A DNA stretch of 64,000 bases from Succinivibrionaceae bacterium (lineage in GTDB: Bacteria; Pseudomonadota; Gammaproteobacteria; Enterobacterales; Succinivibrionaceae). Shown here piece after piece: positions 8,731 through 18,357 of the stretch. The notes under the pieces were generated by a model. That model worked only from the letters and a program-made list of their open reading frames with translations, had not been told where the DNA came from and searched no databases. The DNA is taken from positions 1 to 64,000 of the forward strand of contig JAEEOK010000091.1 in assembly GCA_016284235.1 (NCBI GenBank), given 5' to 3'. Each line of letters begins with the position of its first letter. The stretch's first letter is position 1. The translations under genes and the position numbers were made by a program.

Positions 8731-11595
8731 CTAGGCGTAATAATCAACCTCACGATCAGAAACTTCAACCATGCGGACACCGCCGGCGGTAAAATCTGCA
8801 TCGTCGGCATCACCTCCGGATATTTTATCAGATGTAAACTCCTTTGTTGCGGACGAACCCTCATTTTGCGATCTGCCCCCCCATGAATTCTGCTGTTCCA
8901 CAGAACTTTCACCAAGGGATATGCCCTGCTGACCCAGGAGAAAACGAAGACGTGAAAGAGAGTCGCTTACCAGCTCCCTGGTTTCACTCTGCTGAACAAT
9001 CATGCTGACTCTTGCAATCGCATCATCGCTCATATTGACTGTAATCTTCATTTTACCAAGACCTGTCGGATCAAGATTAATTTCCGCCTCCCTTACATTT
9101 CTGGAAAGCATAATATTCAGTTTTTCTGCAACCTGCCGGGCATTTTCCTCATAATTTCTGGAAAGATGAACCGTCTTCTGCAGCTGCTGAACAACGTCGC
9201 CGCTTTCCTTCTGGTGATGCCCGGAACGGATCCCCGACACCGAATGAAGCTGATAAATCTGCTCTGCTCCGCGATCAGCGCCGCCATGCTCACCGGCGGA
9301 TGAACTGAAATCCGACGCGGCGGTCTGCCGGACAACACCTGAGGTCGAAAGTTCAGTTCCGATATAGTCGCTCTGCTCACCGGACTTAGAAAAATCCGCG
9401 GTTTCCTCCCGTACTGAAGAAGCGGCATATTCAGCTCTGCTCTGAGCCATGGCATGGAGCGTCTCGCTAAAGGTTACTGATGTATCTGCTCCGATACGAA
9501 TATGTTCAGAAAGAGAATCATCCGCCTGACTGCCAGATCCCTGCACAGCATTGACTGCTGTATTAACCTGATTGGCCGACATCTGCACGGAAACATTTGA
9601 AGACACCCTGGCTGATACACCTCTTGAAGTTCTTAATATATCCATCAGCTCTTCATTTTCAGCTGCCCGCTCCAGCGGCACTTCATCCTGTGCATAATAG
9701 TTCCACTCCGGATCTTCTGCCTGATCTGATCCTGCATTCAGATTATCCAGACGGTTCTGAAAACGCACAAAGCTGTATTCTGTTTTCAGCTTCCGATCCG
9801 GATTCGCTGAGGCTGAAACCAGTCCGCTGTTCACTCCAGAAACGTGAGCATCAAAATCAAAACCTTCACCATCTCCAGACTCATCCGGCACCGGTGCAGC
9901 ACTGATATCGGCAGCAGAAATGCGCAGATCATTTTTTATGTCCGGGGAACTTGCATGGTCTGAACGAAAACCGGCAGTCCGGACACGACTGACGTGCTGC
10001 AAAACTGTCTCACGGACATTTTCTGCCCTGTAAATACGGTTTGAAACACTGCGATCATCCTGTTCGGGAGCTACGAATATTTCACTTTCCTCAGCATCTG
10101 CAATCCGCACAGATTGTGCACCGGGGGCTCTCCCGTCTGTATGAGAATCCTGAATATTTTCAGTCCGTACGCTGCGCACAGATTCTGAAATTCTGAGATC
10201 TTCTGATTTGTCTGTCCGAACAGCACGCCGGACGGCATCATCCTGCAGTACAGCCGGACCGACCGGTTCTTCACGGCCGGCAGTAAGATTTTCAACCTCC
10301 ACACCGGCAGATGTCCGGCTCTGCGCATAGGATTCATTCTTCACAAAGACTTCAGAATTACTGCTGTTAACTTCACCTGTTTCAATTCCGGCAGGTACGG
10401 ATCCTGAAAATTCATTTCCGGTCTGAATTCCGGCGGATGCTGATTCTGAAATTTCTTTTCCGGTCCGAATTCCGGCAGGTACCGATTCTGAAATATCCTT
10501 TCCGGTCTGAATTCCGGCGGATGGTGATTCTGAAATTTCTTTTCCGGTCTGAATTCCGGCATCAGTGCTCTGAACGCCGGTATTTTTCAAATAACTGTTT
10601 TTTACATTCTCAGCAATTTCCACTGAAGCTTCTGATGACTGAACACGAACAGCACTGCTTACATCAGATTCAGCAGAATTTTCATTTGAATACATTCCAT
10701 CAGGATAATTTGCTCTGACAAGGTTATGCTCCGCTGAAGCATACCCGGCATTTCCGCCCGCAATACCGGATTTTGGCTCCTCCGGCGGAACGGACTCACT
10801 GTCAGACGAACGAACACCGTCATCCGCACTGAGAGAACCGGCAGGCTGTACCTGGATATATTCAGGATCTAAATCAGAAGAGAGATTACTTTCCCCGCCG
10901 TCTGAAACGGAGATTTGATTATCCGGAGCCGGCGCTTCGACAGAACCGTCAGAATGCTGTTCACTGCCGGAGCTGCAGCGGATCCGGCTTTCTGAAACAC
11001 CGGCTGATTCTGAAAACTCTGATAAATTCAGACTGTCAGGATTTTCCCGGGAACCGGTTGACAGTTCATCTTTATTCAGTGATGACTCTAAACCTTCATC
11101 CATGCTGCCGCAAGCTCCGGCATCAGTTCTTTTAGAAACACCGGAATTGTCAGCCTTTTCAGCTCTGCAGCCGTCTGCGCTGGTTTCATACCTTTGATCT
11201 TTTAGATCTGAAGCTTTCTCCGTCACTGCCGCTGATATTTTTCTTTTGTCAGCAGCAACTGCTCCTTCGGCTCCATGTCGCACCCTGCCGCTGCGGCTGC
11301 TGACTGATCCCTCGCTTCCTACAGGAGATGCTTTATTTTCTTCAGCAGGATTTCTATCTCTTTTCTGCACAGCTGATTTGGAGTCGCCGGTTTCACTTCG
11401 GCGTTTGACACAAATCTTATTTACTGAATCATTAACTCTGGCAGCATCGGTGGCATCAGTTTGCCGCACTGCTGACATTATTTTATCCAGAATATTGTCA
11501 AACACTGCCGATGTCTCCGTCGCCAATGAATCTTTTTTGGCAGAGACTCCGTCCGCAAAGTTACGAATCTGCTGATAATTTTCCGAAAGCTGCAT
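8731..11595 (-). CDS. fliK: Flagellar hook-length control protein FliK, very long N-terminal region with repeats
   Basis: C-terminal Flg_hook-like segment (REAEINLDPTGLGKMKITVNMSDDAIARVSMIVQQSETRELVSDSLSRLRFLLGQQGISL); Ser/Asp-rich N-terminus. Likely start MQLSENYQQ at 11595. Confidence 0.88.
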   Translation of the reverse strand: MQLSENYQQIRNFADGVSAKKDSLATETSAVFDNILDKIMSAVRQTDATDAARVNDSVNKICVKRRSETGDSKSAVQKRDRNPAEENKASPVGSEGSVSSRSGRVRHGAEGAVAADKRKISAAVTEKASDLKDQRYETSADGCRAEKADNSGVSKRTDAGACGSMDEGLESSLNKDELSTGSRENPDSLNLSEFSESAGVSESRIRCSSGSEQHSDGSVEAPAPDNQISVSDGGESNLSSDLDPEYIQVQPAGSLSADDGVRSSDSESVPPEEPKSGIAGGNAGYASAEHNLVRANYPDGMYSNENSAESDVSSAVRVQSSEASVEIAENVKNSYLKNTGVQSTDAGIQTGKEISESPSAGIQTGKDISESVPAGIRTGKEISESASAGIQTGNEFSGSVPAGIETGEVNSSNSEVFVKNESYAQSRTSAGVEVENLTAGREEPVGPAVLQDDAVRRAVRTDKSEDLRISESVRSVRTENIQDSHTDGRAPGAQSVRIADAEESEIFVAPEQDDRSVSNRIYRAENVRETVLQHVSRVRTAGFRSDHASSPDIKNDLRISAADISAAPVPDESGDGEGFDFDAHVSGVNSGLVSASANPDRKLKTEYSFVRFQNRLDNLNAGSDQAEDPEWNYYAQDEVPLERAAENEELMDILRTSRGVSARVSSNVSVQMSANQVNTAVNAVQGSGSQADDSLSEHIRIGADTSVTFSETLHAMAQSRAEYAASSVREETADFSKSGEQSDYIGTELSTSGVVRQTAASDFSSSAGEHGGADRGAEQIYQLHSVSGIRSGHHQKESGDVVQQLQKTVHLSRNYEENARQVAEKLNIMLSRNVREAEINLDPTGLGKMKITVNMSDDAIARVSMIVQQSETRELVSDSLSRLRFLLGQQGISLGESSVEQQNSWGGRSQNEGSSATKEFTSDKISGGDADDADFTAGGVRMVEVSDREVDYYA
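10384..10562 (-). repeat. 42-bp tandem minisatellite (about 4 copies) encoding 14-aa repeats in FliK
   Basis: AGIQTGKEISESPS-AGIQTGKDISESVP-AGIRTGKEISESAS-AGIQTGNEFSGSVP-AGIETGE; the DNA unit is visible as repeated ttccgg(t/c)ctgaattccggc. Confidence 0.9.
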
Positions 11596-11665
11596 AAAAA
11601 CTCCTGGCAAAAGTATTCCAACCCTTCGGAAAATATGCAAAAATTAAACCAGTTATACAAAAAAC

Positions 11666-11691
11666 AATAAAAAAAGCGGGCAATCCCGCCG
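11666..11691 (-). terminator. Rho-independent terminator between the 11750 ORF and fliK
   Basis: Minus strand GGCGGGATTGCCCGCTTTTTTTA: GC stem followed by a T-run. Confidence 0.75.
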
Positions 11692-11749
11692 TCCCCGCAT
11701 TTAAAATGATGATCCCTGTGAAGGAACCGTAGGATCATCCGATTCTGAA

Positions 11750-12910
11750 CTACTCAATGGTAAACAATTCATCAAAACTCAGACCTTCAAGCACTGACAC
11801 CGGTCCTTCATCCTGATTTATCGTAACCGAATGATCAAGAACAGCCAAATCCCCTGTCTGAGCAGATTTTAAAATCACCGAACCATCCTGAATTGTATAA
11901 TAGACAGAAGAAACATTCTCTATCAGGGAAGAGTCAGGCGCCGGATAGAATCTCTCAAAAATAAATGAACTCCCCGCCTTTTCATCAAGATATCCGTTTA
12001 TTACAAACTTCGAGTCATCAATATCAACCTTCTTCAGTCTCAAATCACGGTTCAGTTTCAACTGACTGTTTTCATGATAGAGATCGGTAAAATCGCAGAA
12101 AAAGGCCGACTCCTGAAAAATTCCTTCCGTCATTTCAGCAACACTGCTGCCTTCCCAAATGGTATTTCCCATGGCAATCTTGCGGCTGAATCTGATTTTG
12201 TCCTCCGATCCTCCTTTAATTGTTCCGGAGAAGAAACCAGCATTCTTGAATCCCTGGGGAGTCAGTTCCAGTACTGTTGAATCCTCCTTGAAATCCGACT
12301 GAATCACGCTGAAGGCAATAAAGATTTTCCCGTAGGCAAAAATCTGCCAGAAATCAGCCTTGACAACAGGAACAGAAAACTTCTGAGACCAGTGCTTGTC
12401 AGAGGCCTCTATAATGATAGACGTTGCATCAAGCTTTAAAAGAAACGGTATCTTTCCCTCTGAAGTTGTCAGAAATCTGGTTTCCGGATCCAGCGGGATC
12501 ATGTTAAAAGCGGCATCATCAACCACAGTTGTTCCGATCAGTCTCACTGGATGGTAGTTTTTGCTCACAATATCATAACGGTAGACAGTTCCCGAATGCA
12601 TACCGACAGCATAGGTGGTGGCAAGTTCAAAACCGTCCTTCAACGATTCCCCGGCAAGAATTGTGTAGCAGGACTCTCCGTTGACTTTCACATCGTTTGC
12701 TCCGCGGATGAGATTATGAGATCCGCCGTCAATACTGCCATTAATCGCACCGACAGCGTTGAAAGCTTCTTCCTCGGCAATACCGGGAACAGCTTCACAT
12801 GAATAAGGTCGACTCATGCAGCTTCCATCAGCTGAGTTGTACAGATAACCGGCATCCGCCATAACAGAAGAGCCGGCGGTCAACATTATCAAAGGCAACA
12901 GCTTTTTCAT
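11750..12910 (-). CDS. Hypothetical secreted protein embedded between fliK and fliJ
   Basis: Signal-like N-terminus MKKLLPLIMLTAGSSVMADA from 12910; not a recognisable flagellar protein. Confidence 0.75.
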   Translation of the reverse strand: MKKLLPLIMLTAGSSVMADAGYLYNSADGSCMSRPYSCEAVPGIAEEEAFNAVGAINGSIDGGSHNLIRGANDVKVNGESCYTILAGESLKDGFELATTYAVGMHSGTVYRYDIVSKNYHPVRLIGTTVVDDAAFNMIPLDPETRFLTTSEGKIPFLLKLDATSIIIEASDKHWSQKFSVPVVKADFWQIFAYGKIFIAFSVIQSDFKEDSTVLELTPQGFKNAGFFSGTIKGGSEDKIRFSRKIAMGNTIWEGSSVAEMTEGIFQESAFFCDFTDLYHENSQLKLNRDLRLKKVDIDDSKFVINGYLDEKAGSSFIFERFYPAPDSSLIENVSSVYYTIQDGSVILKSAQTGDLAVLDHSVTINQDEGPVSVLEGLSFDELFTIE

Positions 12911-13299
12911 AAAAATCCCGAAAACAATACACGCAACCTGCAATGCCGTATAAGACAGTCTGCAGACAACCCCGAAAGAGCTTTTAAACCGGCATCCGGT
13001 TAATATAAAATCCGTCAGAACAGAGTATTTTCTGTCAGAAATACTCATAACAGAAACCGGACATCAACCCGGTGCTCACCTCATTTATTTAAAATTGACG
13101 GACAATTGTACAAAAAACATCAGATATCTTTGTGTGATTCATTTCTGATTTCAGCAGAGGGGTTCCGAATAAAAAGACTGCACCTGAAAGAGAGTGCTAA
13201 AATTAAAGAAAGTTTTGCTCTTAACTCAAACCGGCAGGGAGTAGTCACTGTTAACATGATTTCTTTAACAGAACCATGAAGGCCGGGATGCATTCTGAA

Positions 13300-13746
13300 C
13301 TAGAATCCTTCACCCGTTCTTCTAAGATGAGAGTGAAGCGCTGCTTCATCCATCATCTTCTGCTCCGCCTTGGCTGCTGCAATCTGCTTCTCAAGAGCCT
13401 CCTTCTCCAGAAGCTTTTCTAGTCCCTTTCTTTTGGTCTGCAGAAGCTGATATTCATCCCTGCACCTTTGAACAAGCCCCTCAGCCTGTTTAAGATTTTT
13501 TGCCTGATCAGCAGAAGCCTGATCAAGACGGTTGATAAACCCGTTATATTGAGTAAGAGTCGATGTCTGCATAACACTTTTGCCGGCTTCATTCAGTTCA
13601 GATGAGTAAACCTCCCGGTAATCATTGATGGCATCAAGATTCTTCTGACAGATATTCATATCAGAAACAGCCTTCTGATATCGGAGTCTTGCATTCTCCT
13701 CCTGCTGCTTTACCGAATCAAGCAGCAGACTTATGGCTCTGCTCAT
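13300..13746 (-). CDS. fliJ: Flagellar export protein FliJ
   Basis: Small coiled-coil protein immediately downstream of fliI. Confidence 0.88.
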   Translation of the reverse strand: MSRAISLLLDSVKQQEENARLRYQKAVSDMNICQKNLDAINDYREVYSSELNEAGKSVMQTSTLTQYNGFINRLDQASADQAKNLKQAEGLVQRCRDEYQLLQTKRKGLEKLLEKEALEKQIAAAKAEQKMMDEAALHSHLRRTGEGF

Positions 13747-13756
13747 TTCTTACCTC

Positions 13757-15100
13757 CTAGCGCCGTCCCTTGGACAGCTCTATATACCTTTTCGCAAGCT
13801 GCTGCAGATGTGTCATACACTGCTCAAAAGGTACAACCTCCTTCATCTTCTGCTGAAGAAATCCGTCAAGATACGGTTTTATGGCAATAGCCGTGTCAAG
13901 CCGCGGATCTGCCCCCTGCTGATACGCTCCTATAGTAATCAGATCCTTGTTCTGCTCGTAAAGATCACAGCACTGTCTCATAGTTCTTGCCATCATAATA
14001 TGTTCTTCGGATGTGATCATCGGCATAACACGACTTATGGATTTTCTTATGTCTATGGCCGGATAGTGGCCGCCATCGGCAAGCGCACGGTTTAGAACAA
14101 TGTGACCGTCAAGTATGGCACGGGCGGAATCTGCTATAGGATCCTGAAGATCATCTCCTTCAGTCAGAACAGTAAAGAATGCAGTGATGGATCCCTGGGA
14201 TCCTCCTCCGTTTCCTGCCCGCTCAACCAGAGCCGGAAGTTTTGCAAATACAGAAGGAGGATACCCCTTTGTAGCCGGCGGTTCACCTATGGCCAGGGCT
14301 ATTTCTCTCTGCGCCTGGGCATAACGGGTCAGAGAATCCATGAGAAGAAGAACATCCTTGCCCTGATCCCTGAAATATTCAGCCACGGTAAGTGCAGTTT
14401 CACATCCCTTAAGACGCATGAGAGGAGAGGCATCAGCAGGTGCGGCAATAACCACAGATCTTGCTCTGCCCTCGGGACCGAGAATATCCTCTATGAATTC
14501 CTTGACCTCTCTGCCGCGCTCGCCGATAAGACCAACTACCGTAACATCCGCCACACTGCCTCTGGTCATCATACCGAGCAGAACAGACTTGCCTACACCG
14601 GAACCGGCAAAAAGTCCCATACGCTGACCCTTTCCCACGGTTATTATGCCGTTGATAGCCTTTACTCCGACATCAAGATACTCCGTTATTTTCCTTCTTG
14701 CCAGAGGGTTGAGACGCTTTGGAATATATGAAAGTCCTGACGGTGTAATAATTTCTCCAAGACCGTCAAGCGGAGTTCCGATACCGTCTATGACCCGGCC
14801 GAGAAGATGCGGCCCCAGAGGGATCTGAGTAACCTCCCCTAGCGGAATAACGCGAGCCCCCGGAATAACACCTGTCATCTGTTCAGACGGCATCAGATAG
14901 AGCTTGTCACCTGCAAAACCGATGACCTCGGCATCAAGAGAACCTGTAACGGATTCAACTCTGCACAGTGATCCCACCGCAGCTCTGCATCCGACAGCTT
15001 CAAGAGTAAGTCCCACCACCCTGGTCAGACGTCCTGCCACCATGGGAATAACCGAGTGAACATCAGTTTTCAAACCATCAAGATATTCGCAGAAATCCAT
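13757..15100 (-). CDS. fliI: Flagellum-specific ATP synthase FliI
   Basis: Walker [18 protein letters not shown], Walker [42 protein letters not shown]. Confidence 0.98.
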   Translation of the reverse strand: MDFCEYLDGLKTDVHSVIPMVAGRLTRVVGLTLEAVGCRAAVGSLCRVESVTGSLDAEVIGFAGDKLYLMPSEQMTGVIPGARVIPLGEVTQIPLGPHLLGRVIDGIGTPLDGLGEIITPSGLSYIPKRLNPLARRKITEYLDVGVKAINGIITVGKGQRMGLFAGSGVGKSVLLGMMTRGSVADVTVVGLIGERGREVKEFIEDILGPEGRARSVVIAAPADASPLMRLKGCETALTVAEYFRDQGKDVLLLMDSLTRYAQAQREIALAIGEPPATKGYPPSVFAKLPALVERAGNGGGSQGSITAFFTVLTEGDDLQDPIADSARAILDGHIVLNRALADGGHYPAIDIRKSISRVMPMITSEEHIMMARTMRQCCDLYEQNKDLITIGAYQQGADPRLDTAIAIKPYLDGFLQQKMKEVVPFEQCMTHLQQLAKRYIELSKGRR

Positions 15101-15157
15101 ATAGCCCAGCCTGAAAGATAAAATTCCGAAACGAAATTAAACTGATAAAAACAAAAA

Positions 15158-15198
15158 GTCCGAAAACCTGTATTGCACTCATTCAGATTTTCGGACTC
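15158..15198 (-). terminator. Rho-independent terminator between the 15226 ORF and fliI
   Basis: 10-bp perfect stem AGTCCGAAAA/TTTTCGGACT, followed on the minus strand by TTTTGTTTTT. Confidence 0.8.
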
Positions 15199-15225
15199 TT
15201 CTATCAGAAAAACTTAATAATCGTA

Positions 15226-15780
15226 TTATCTGACCAGTGAAATGGTTTTAATCCATACCACAAGCGCCCAAATTCTGACAGCTAATGCATATAACAGCAC
15301 CGCTACGAGACCGATACTTGCAACCCCGAGGAAACCCACTGCAGCCTGATCAGAAACCTGACCATTAGCAGCGGCACCGGCAGTCACCGCACCGACAATA
15401 ACAACCAAAATATAAACAAATATAAGAACCTGTGAAAGAATGTAGTTCACCATCAACGCAGAAAACGAACGGTTTCCAAATTCTCGGTGCATATTGAAGT
15501 AATTGTTAGCCTTCGACATACCAATCAGAACACACGCAATCTCCGCTATACCCGTGAACAGTCCTACCGCAGGAATAAAATTCGCGAATGAGTTCAAAAC
15601 CGCCAGCACAAGACCAACGATCATCCATGTCTTGAGACTGCTGCCCTCCGGTGAAAGAAGCAGAGGTTGCTGAACATTGCCTCCGTAGTTTGGCTGCATT
15701 CCCGCAGGATTCTGCTGCACTGAATTATTGCTCATCTGAACAGGATTCTCTGAATTCTGATTTTTTTCTAAATCAACCAT
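15226..15780 (-). CDS. Hypothetical multi-TM membrane protein between fliH and fliI
   Basis: Asn/Gln/Pro-rich N-terminus followed by about 3-4 TM segments; likely start MVDLEKNQNSEN at 15780. Confidence 0.7.
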   Translation of the reverse strand: MVDLEKNQNSENPVQMSNNSVQQNPAGMQPNYGGNVQQPLLLSPEGSSLKTWMIVGLVLAVLNSFANFIPAVGLFTGIAEIACVLIGMSKANNYFNMHREFGNRSFSALMVNYILSQVLIFVYILVVIVGAVTAGAAANGQVSDQAAVGFLGVASIGLVAVLLYALAVRIWALVVWIKTISLVR

Positions 15781-16018
15781 ATTTATGCTACCTTCAATAT
15801 TACAAAAAGCCGCCCGTAGTTTCACACGACTAAAAAACATACAATGACAGACCGGCATCTGAACCGCCTGCACACCATTCCGCATGATTTTAACACATCG
15901 GCAAAAATAATTATCCGGCTTTACCTAAAAAGTTTGCATACGAAAAACATAATCAGTATCGAAACAGCACATCTGTAAATTTTAAAATGCAACAGGAAAC
16001 ACGAACATTCCTCACTGA

Positions 16019-17239
16019 TCAGGTAAAATTGGCTCTTATAAATTCCCTTATAAGACTGTCTATCTGCCCCTGCATAGTCATGGAAATAGTTGAATCTCTG
16101 GATGTAACATGAATATCACCGTCACTCTGCTCCTTGTTCACCACTATCCTCCATCCCTTTTCGGTCCTGAATTCTTCAGAAAAATGCTTTCTGACAATAT
16201 CGGCATCATGCTCACTCAGAGTAATCTCCACACCCTCGCTGAAAACAGGAAGCTGCTCCACAGCCTGTCTTACAGCATTAGTCACAAACTGCGTGGAGTT
16301 TTTAGCAAGTTCGGGAATAAGCTGACGGGTAAGTCTTATACTCAGCTCAACCAGAGATGAAGCTATCTTCTCATCAAGAAGATCAAGCGGTTTTGCCAGT
16401 TTTTCTGCGGACTGACTGAAAAATGCAACGCTGTCCGCCATTTCGGCCTCTATTTTTTCCTGACCGTCAGCGTAACCCTCCTTGTAGCCCTGACTCTGCC
16501 CCTGGGCTATACCGGTTTTCATTCCGTCGTCATAGCCTTTTTGGCTTCCTTCGTCATATCCGGCCTTATACCCCTCATCATGAGCATTTTTCTTTATCTG
16601 TTCAATTTCCTCCTGGGTTATATGCGGTGCTTCCTCATTCTCCCTTTTCTTCGCCTCCTCCTCGGCAAGCCGTCTTTCAAACCAGTCTACCGGAATTCCA
16701 AGAGCATTTGTGGGAACATCCTCGGATAAGGGACGGCTGTGAAAACGAAGTGTTTCCGCCTGATCCTGAGGAATGCCGGATCTCTTTTCAGCCCAGTCAA
16801 CCGGAAGTCCGAGTGCATTGGTTGGTACATCAGAGGAGGAATAATCCGAGGCGGAGGCAAGCTGATTTTCTTCAGAAGCACCTAAAGAGGAAGCTTCCGC
16901 AGCTTCATCTCTCGGAGGCCACTCGCGCTTGAGTGCGGCAGAAGGAGGCATTTTTTTCGGAATTCCCAGAGCATTTGTCTCCCGGTAGGCAGCGTCAACA
17001 TCCCAGGAATCATCGATTTCAACGGATGGGTTTCTTATAACAGGATTTAGAACTTTTTTGGACGATTCGTCTTCATTTTTAGGACTGAAAGAACTGAGAT
17101 CACTTAAATTAGCCATTCTTGCATTGCCGCGTTTCTGATGCTCTTCAAAACGGCTGTCCATTGTTGAGACTGAATCCAGAGCACGCTTTCTGGCCGCCTC
17201 CTGCTCCTTTGTTTTACTAGATCTCTCGCCTATGTTCAT
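16019..17239 (-). CDS. fliH: Flagellar assembly protein FliH
   Basis: Gly-periodic helix DEGYKAGYDEGSQKGYDDGMKTGIAQGQSQGYKEGYADGQ and FliH C-terminal domain; position. Confidence 0.93.
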   Translation of the reverse strand: MNIGERSSKTKEQEAARKRALDSVSTMDSRFEEHQKRGNARMANLSDLSSFSPKNEDESSKKVLNPVIRNPSVEIDDSWDVDAAYRETNALGIPKKMPPSAALKREWPPRDEAAEASSLGASEENQLASASDYSSSDVPTNALGLPVDWAEKRSGIPQDQAETLRFHSRPLSEDVPTNALGIPVDWFERRLAEEEAKKRENEEAPHITQEEIEQIKKNAHDEGYKAGYDEGSQKGYDDGMKTGIAQGQSQGYKEGYADGQEKIEAEMADSVAFFSQSAEKLAKPLDLLDEKIASSLVELSIRLTRQLIPELAKNSTQFVTNAVRQAVEQLPVFSEGVEITLSEHDADIVRKHFSEEFRTEKGWRIVVNKEQSDGDIHVTSRDSTISMTMQGQIDSLIREFIRANFT

Positions 17240-17322
17240 CTACTATCCGGATTTTAGTTTAAGATACTGCCTGCAACGAATATTTATCGGTTCTTTTAAA
17301 TCTGATCAGATCTGATTTCCTG

Positions 17323-18357
17323 CTACACATAATTATCATTGCCTGCTGACAGCATAATCTCACCGGTATCGGCAAGTCTTCTGGCAATAGTCAGAATTTC
17401 CTTCTGTGCGGCCTCCACATCGCTGATACGGATAGGTCCCATGGCCTGCAAATCATCCTTGAGCATCTCGGCGGAACGCTTGGACATATTCTTGAAGAAT
17501 TTCTCCTTGAGAGCATCCTCACAGCCTTTAAGCGCCTTGCGAAGCAGCTCAGGGTTAACGTCGCGAAGCAGAGTCTGCACACCGCGATCATCAACATCAA
17601 TAAGATTTTCAAATACAAACATAAGATCCTGAATCTGCTGTGATATTTCCTCGTCAGTATCACGGATGGCATCCATAAGAGGACCTTCAATATTCGTATC
17701 CAGATAGTTCATTATGGAAGCGGCAGCCTTCAGACCGCCCATTTTTGCAGCCTGGGCTCCGGCGGAACCGGCAAACTGTTTTTCCATAATTTCATTTAAT
17801 TCCTGCAGCGCCGCCGGCTGAACCTCCTCAAGATCTGCAATTCTCATTATAAGATCCAGTCTTACAGGCTCAGGAAACTGACTGAGTATCTCGGCAGACT
17901 GTTCAGGTTCAAGATATGACAGCACTATGGTCTGAATCTGCGGATGCTCATTCTGAATAATACTTGCAACCTGACGCGCATCCATCCACTTGAGAGAATC
18001 AAGACCGTGAGCTCCGGATCCCATGATAATCTGCTCAACCAGGTTGCTCGCCTTATCCTCTCCGAGCGCCTGAACCAGAACATCCTTGATGAAGCCCGAG
18101 GCATCCAGACCGATGCTTGAATGTTTCTGAATATCATTGATAAAACAGCGGTGTACGGCATTGACCCTTTCATGCGAAAAATCGGATATCTGGGCCATTG
18201 TCATGCCAAGCTTCTGAACCTCCTTCGGCTCAAGATGGCGGAATACCTTGGCGGCATCCTCTTCATTGAGGCTGAGCATAAGAACGGCAGCCTTTTCATA
18301 ACCGGTCATGGACTCAAGAAGTCTTTTCTGCTCTTCCGTAAGTTCTGTATCAGCCAT
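17323..18357 (-). CDS. fliG: Flagellar motor switch protein FliG
   Basis: FliG core (GYEKAAVLMLSLNEEDAAKVFRHLEPKEVQKLGMTMAQI; DLMFVFENLIDVDDRGVQTLLRDV). Confidence 0.98.
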   Translation of the reverse strand: MADTELTEEQKRLLESMTGYEKAAVLMLSLNEEDAAKVFRHLEPKEVQKLGMTMAQISDFSHERVNAVHRCFINDIQKHSSIGLDASGFIKDVLVQALGEDKASNLVEQIIMGSGAHGLDSLKWMDARQVASIIQNEHPQIQTIVLSYLEPEQSAEILSQFPEPVRLDLIMRIADLEEVQPAALQELNEIMEKQFAGSAGAQAAKMGGLKAAASIMNYLDTNIEGPLMDAIRDTDEEISQQIQDLMFVFENLIDVDDRGVQTLLRDVNPELLRKALKGCEDALKEKFFKNMSKRSAEMLKDDLQAMGPIRISDVEAAQKEILTIARRLADTGEIMLSAGNDNYV

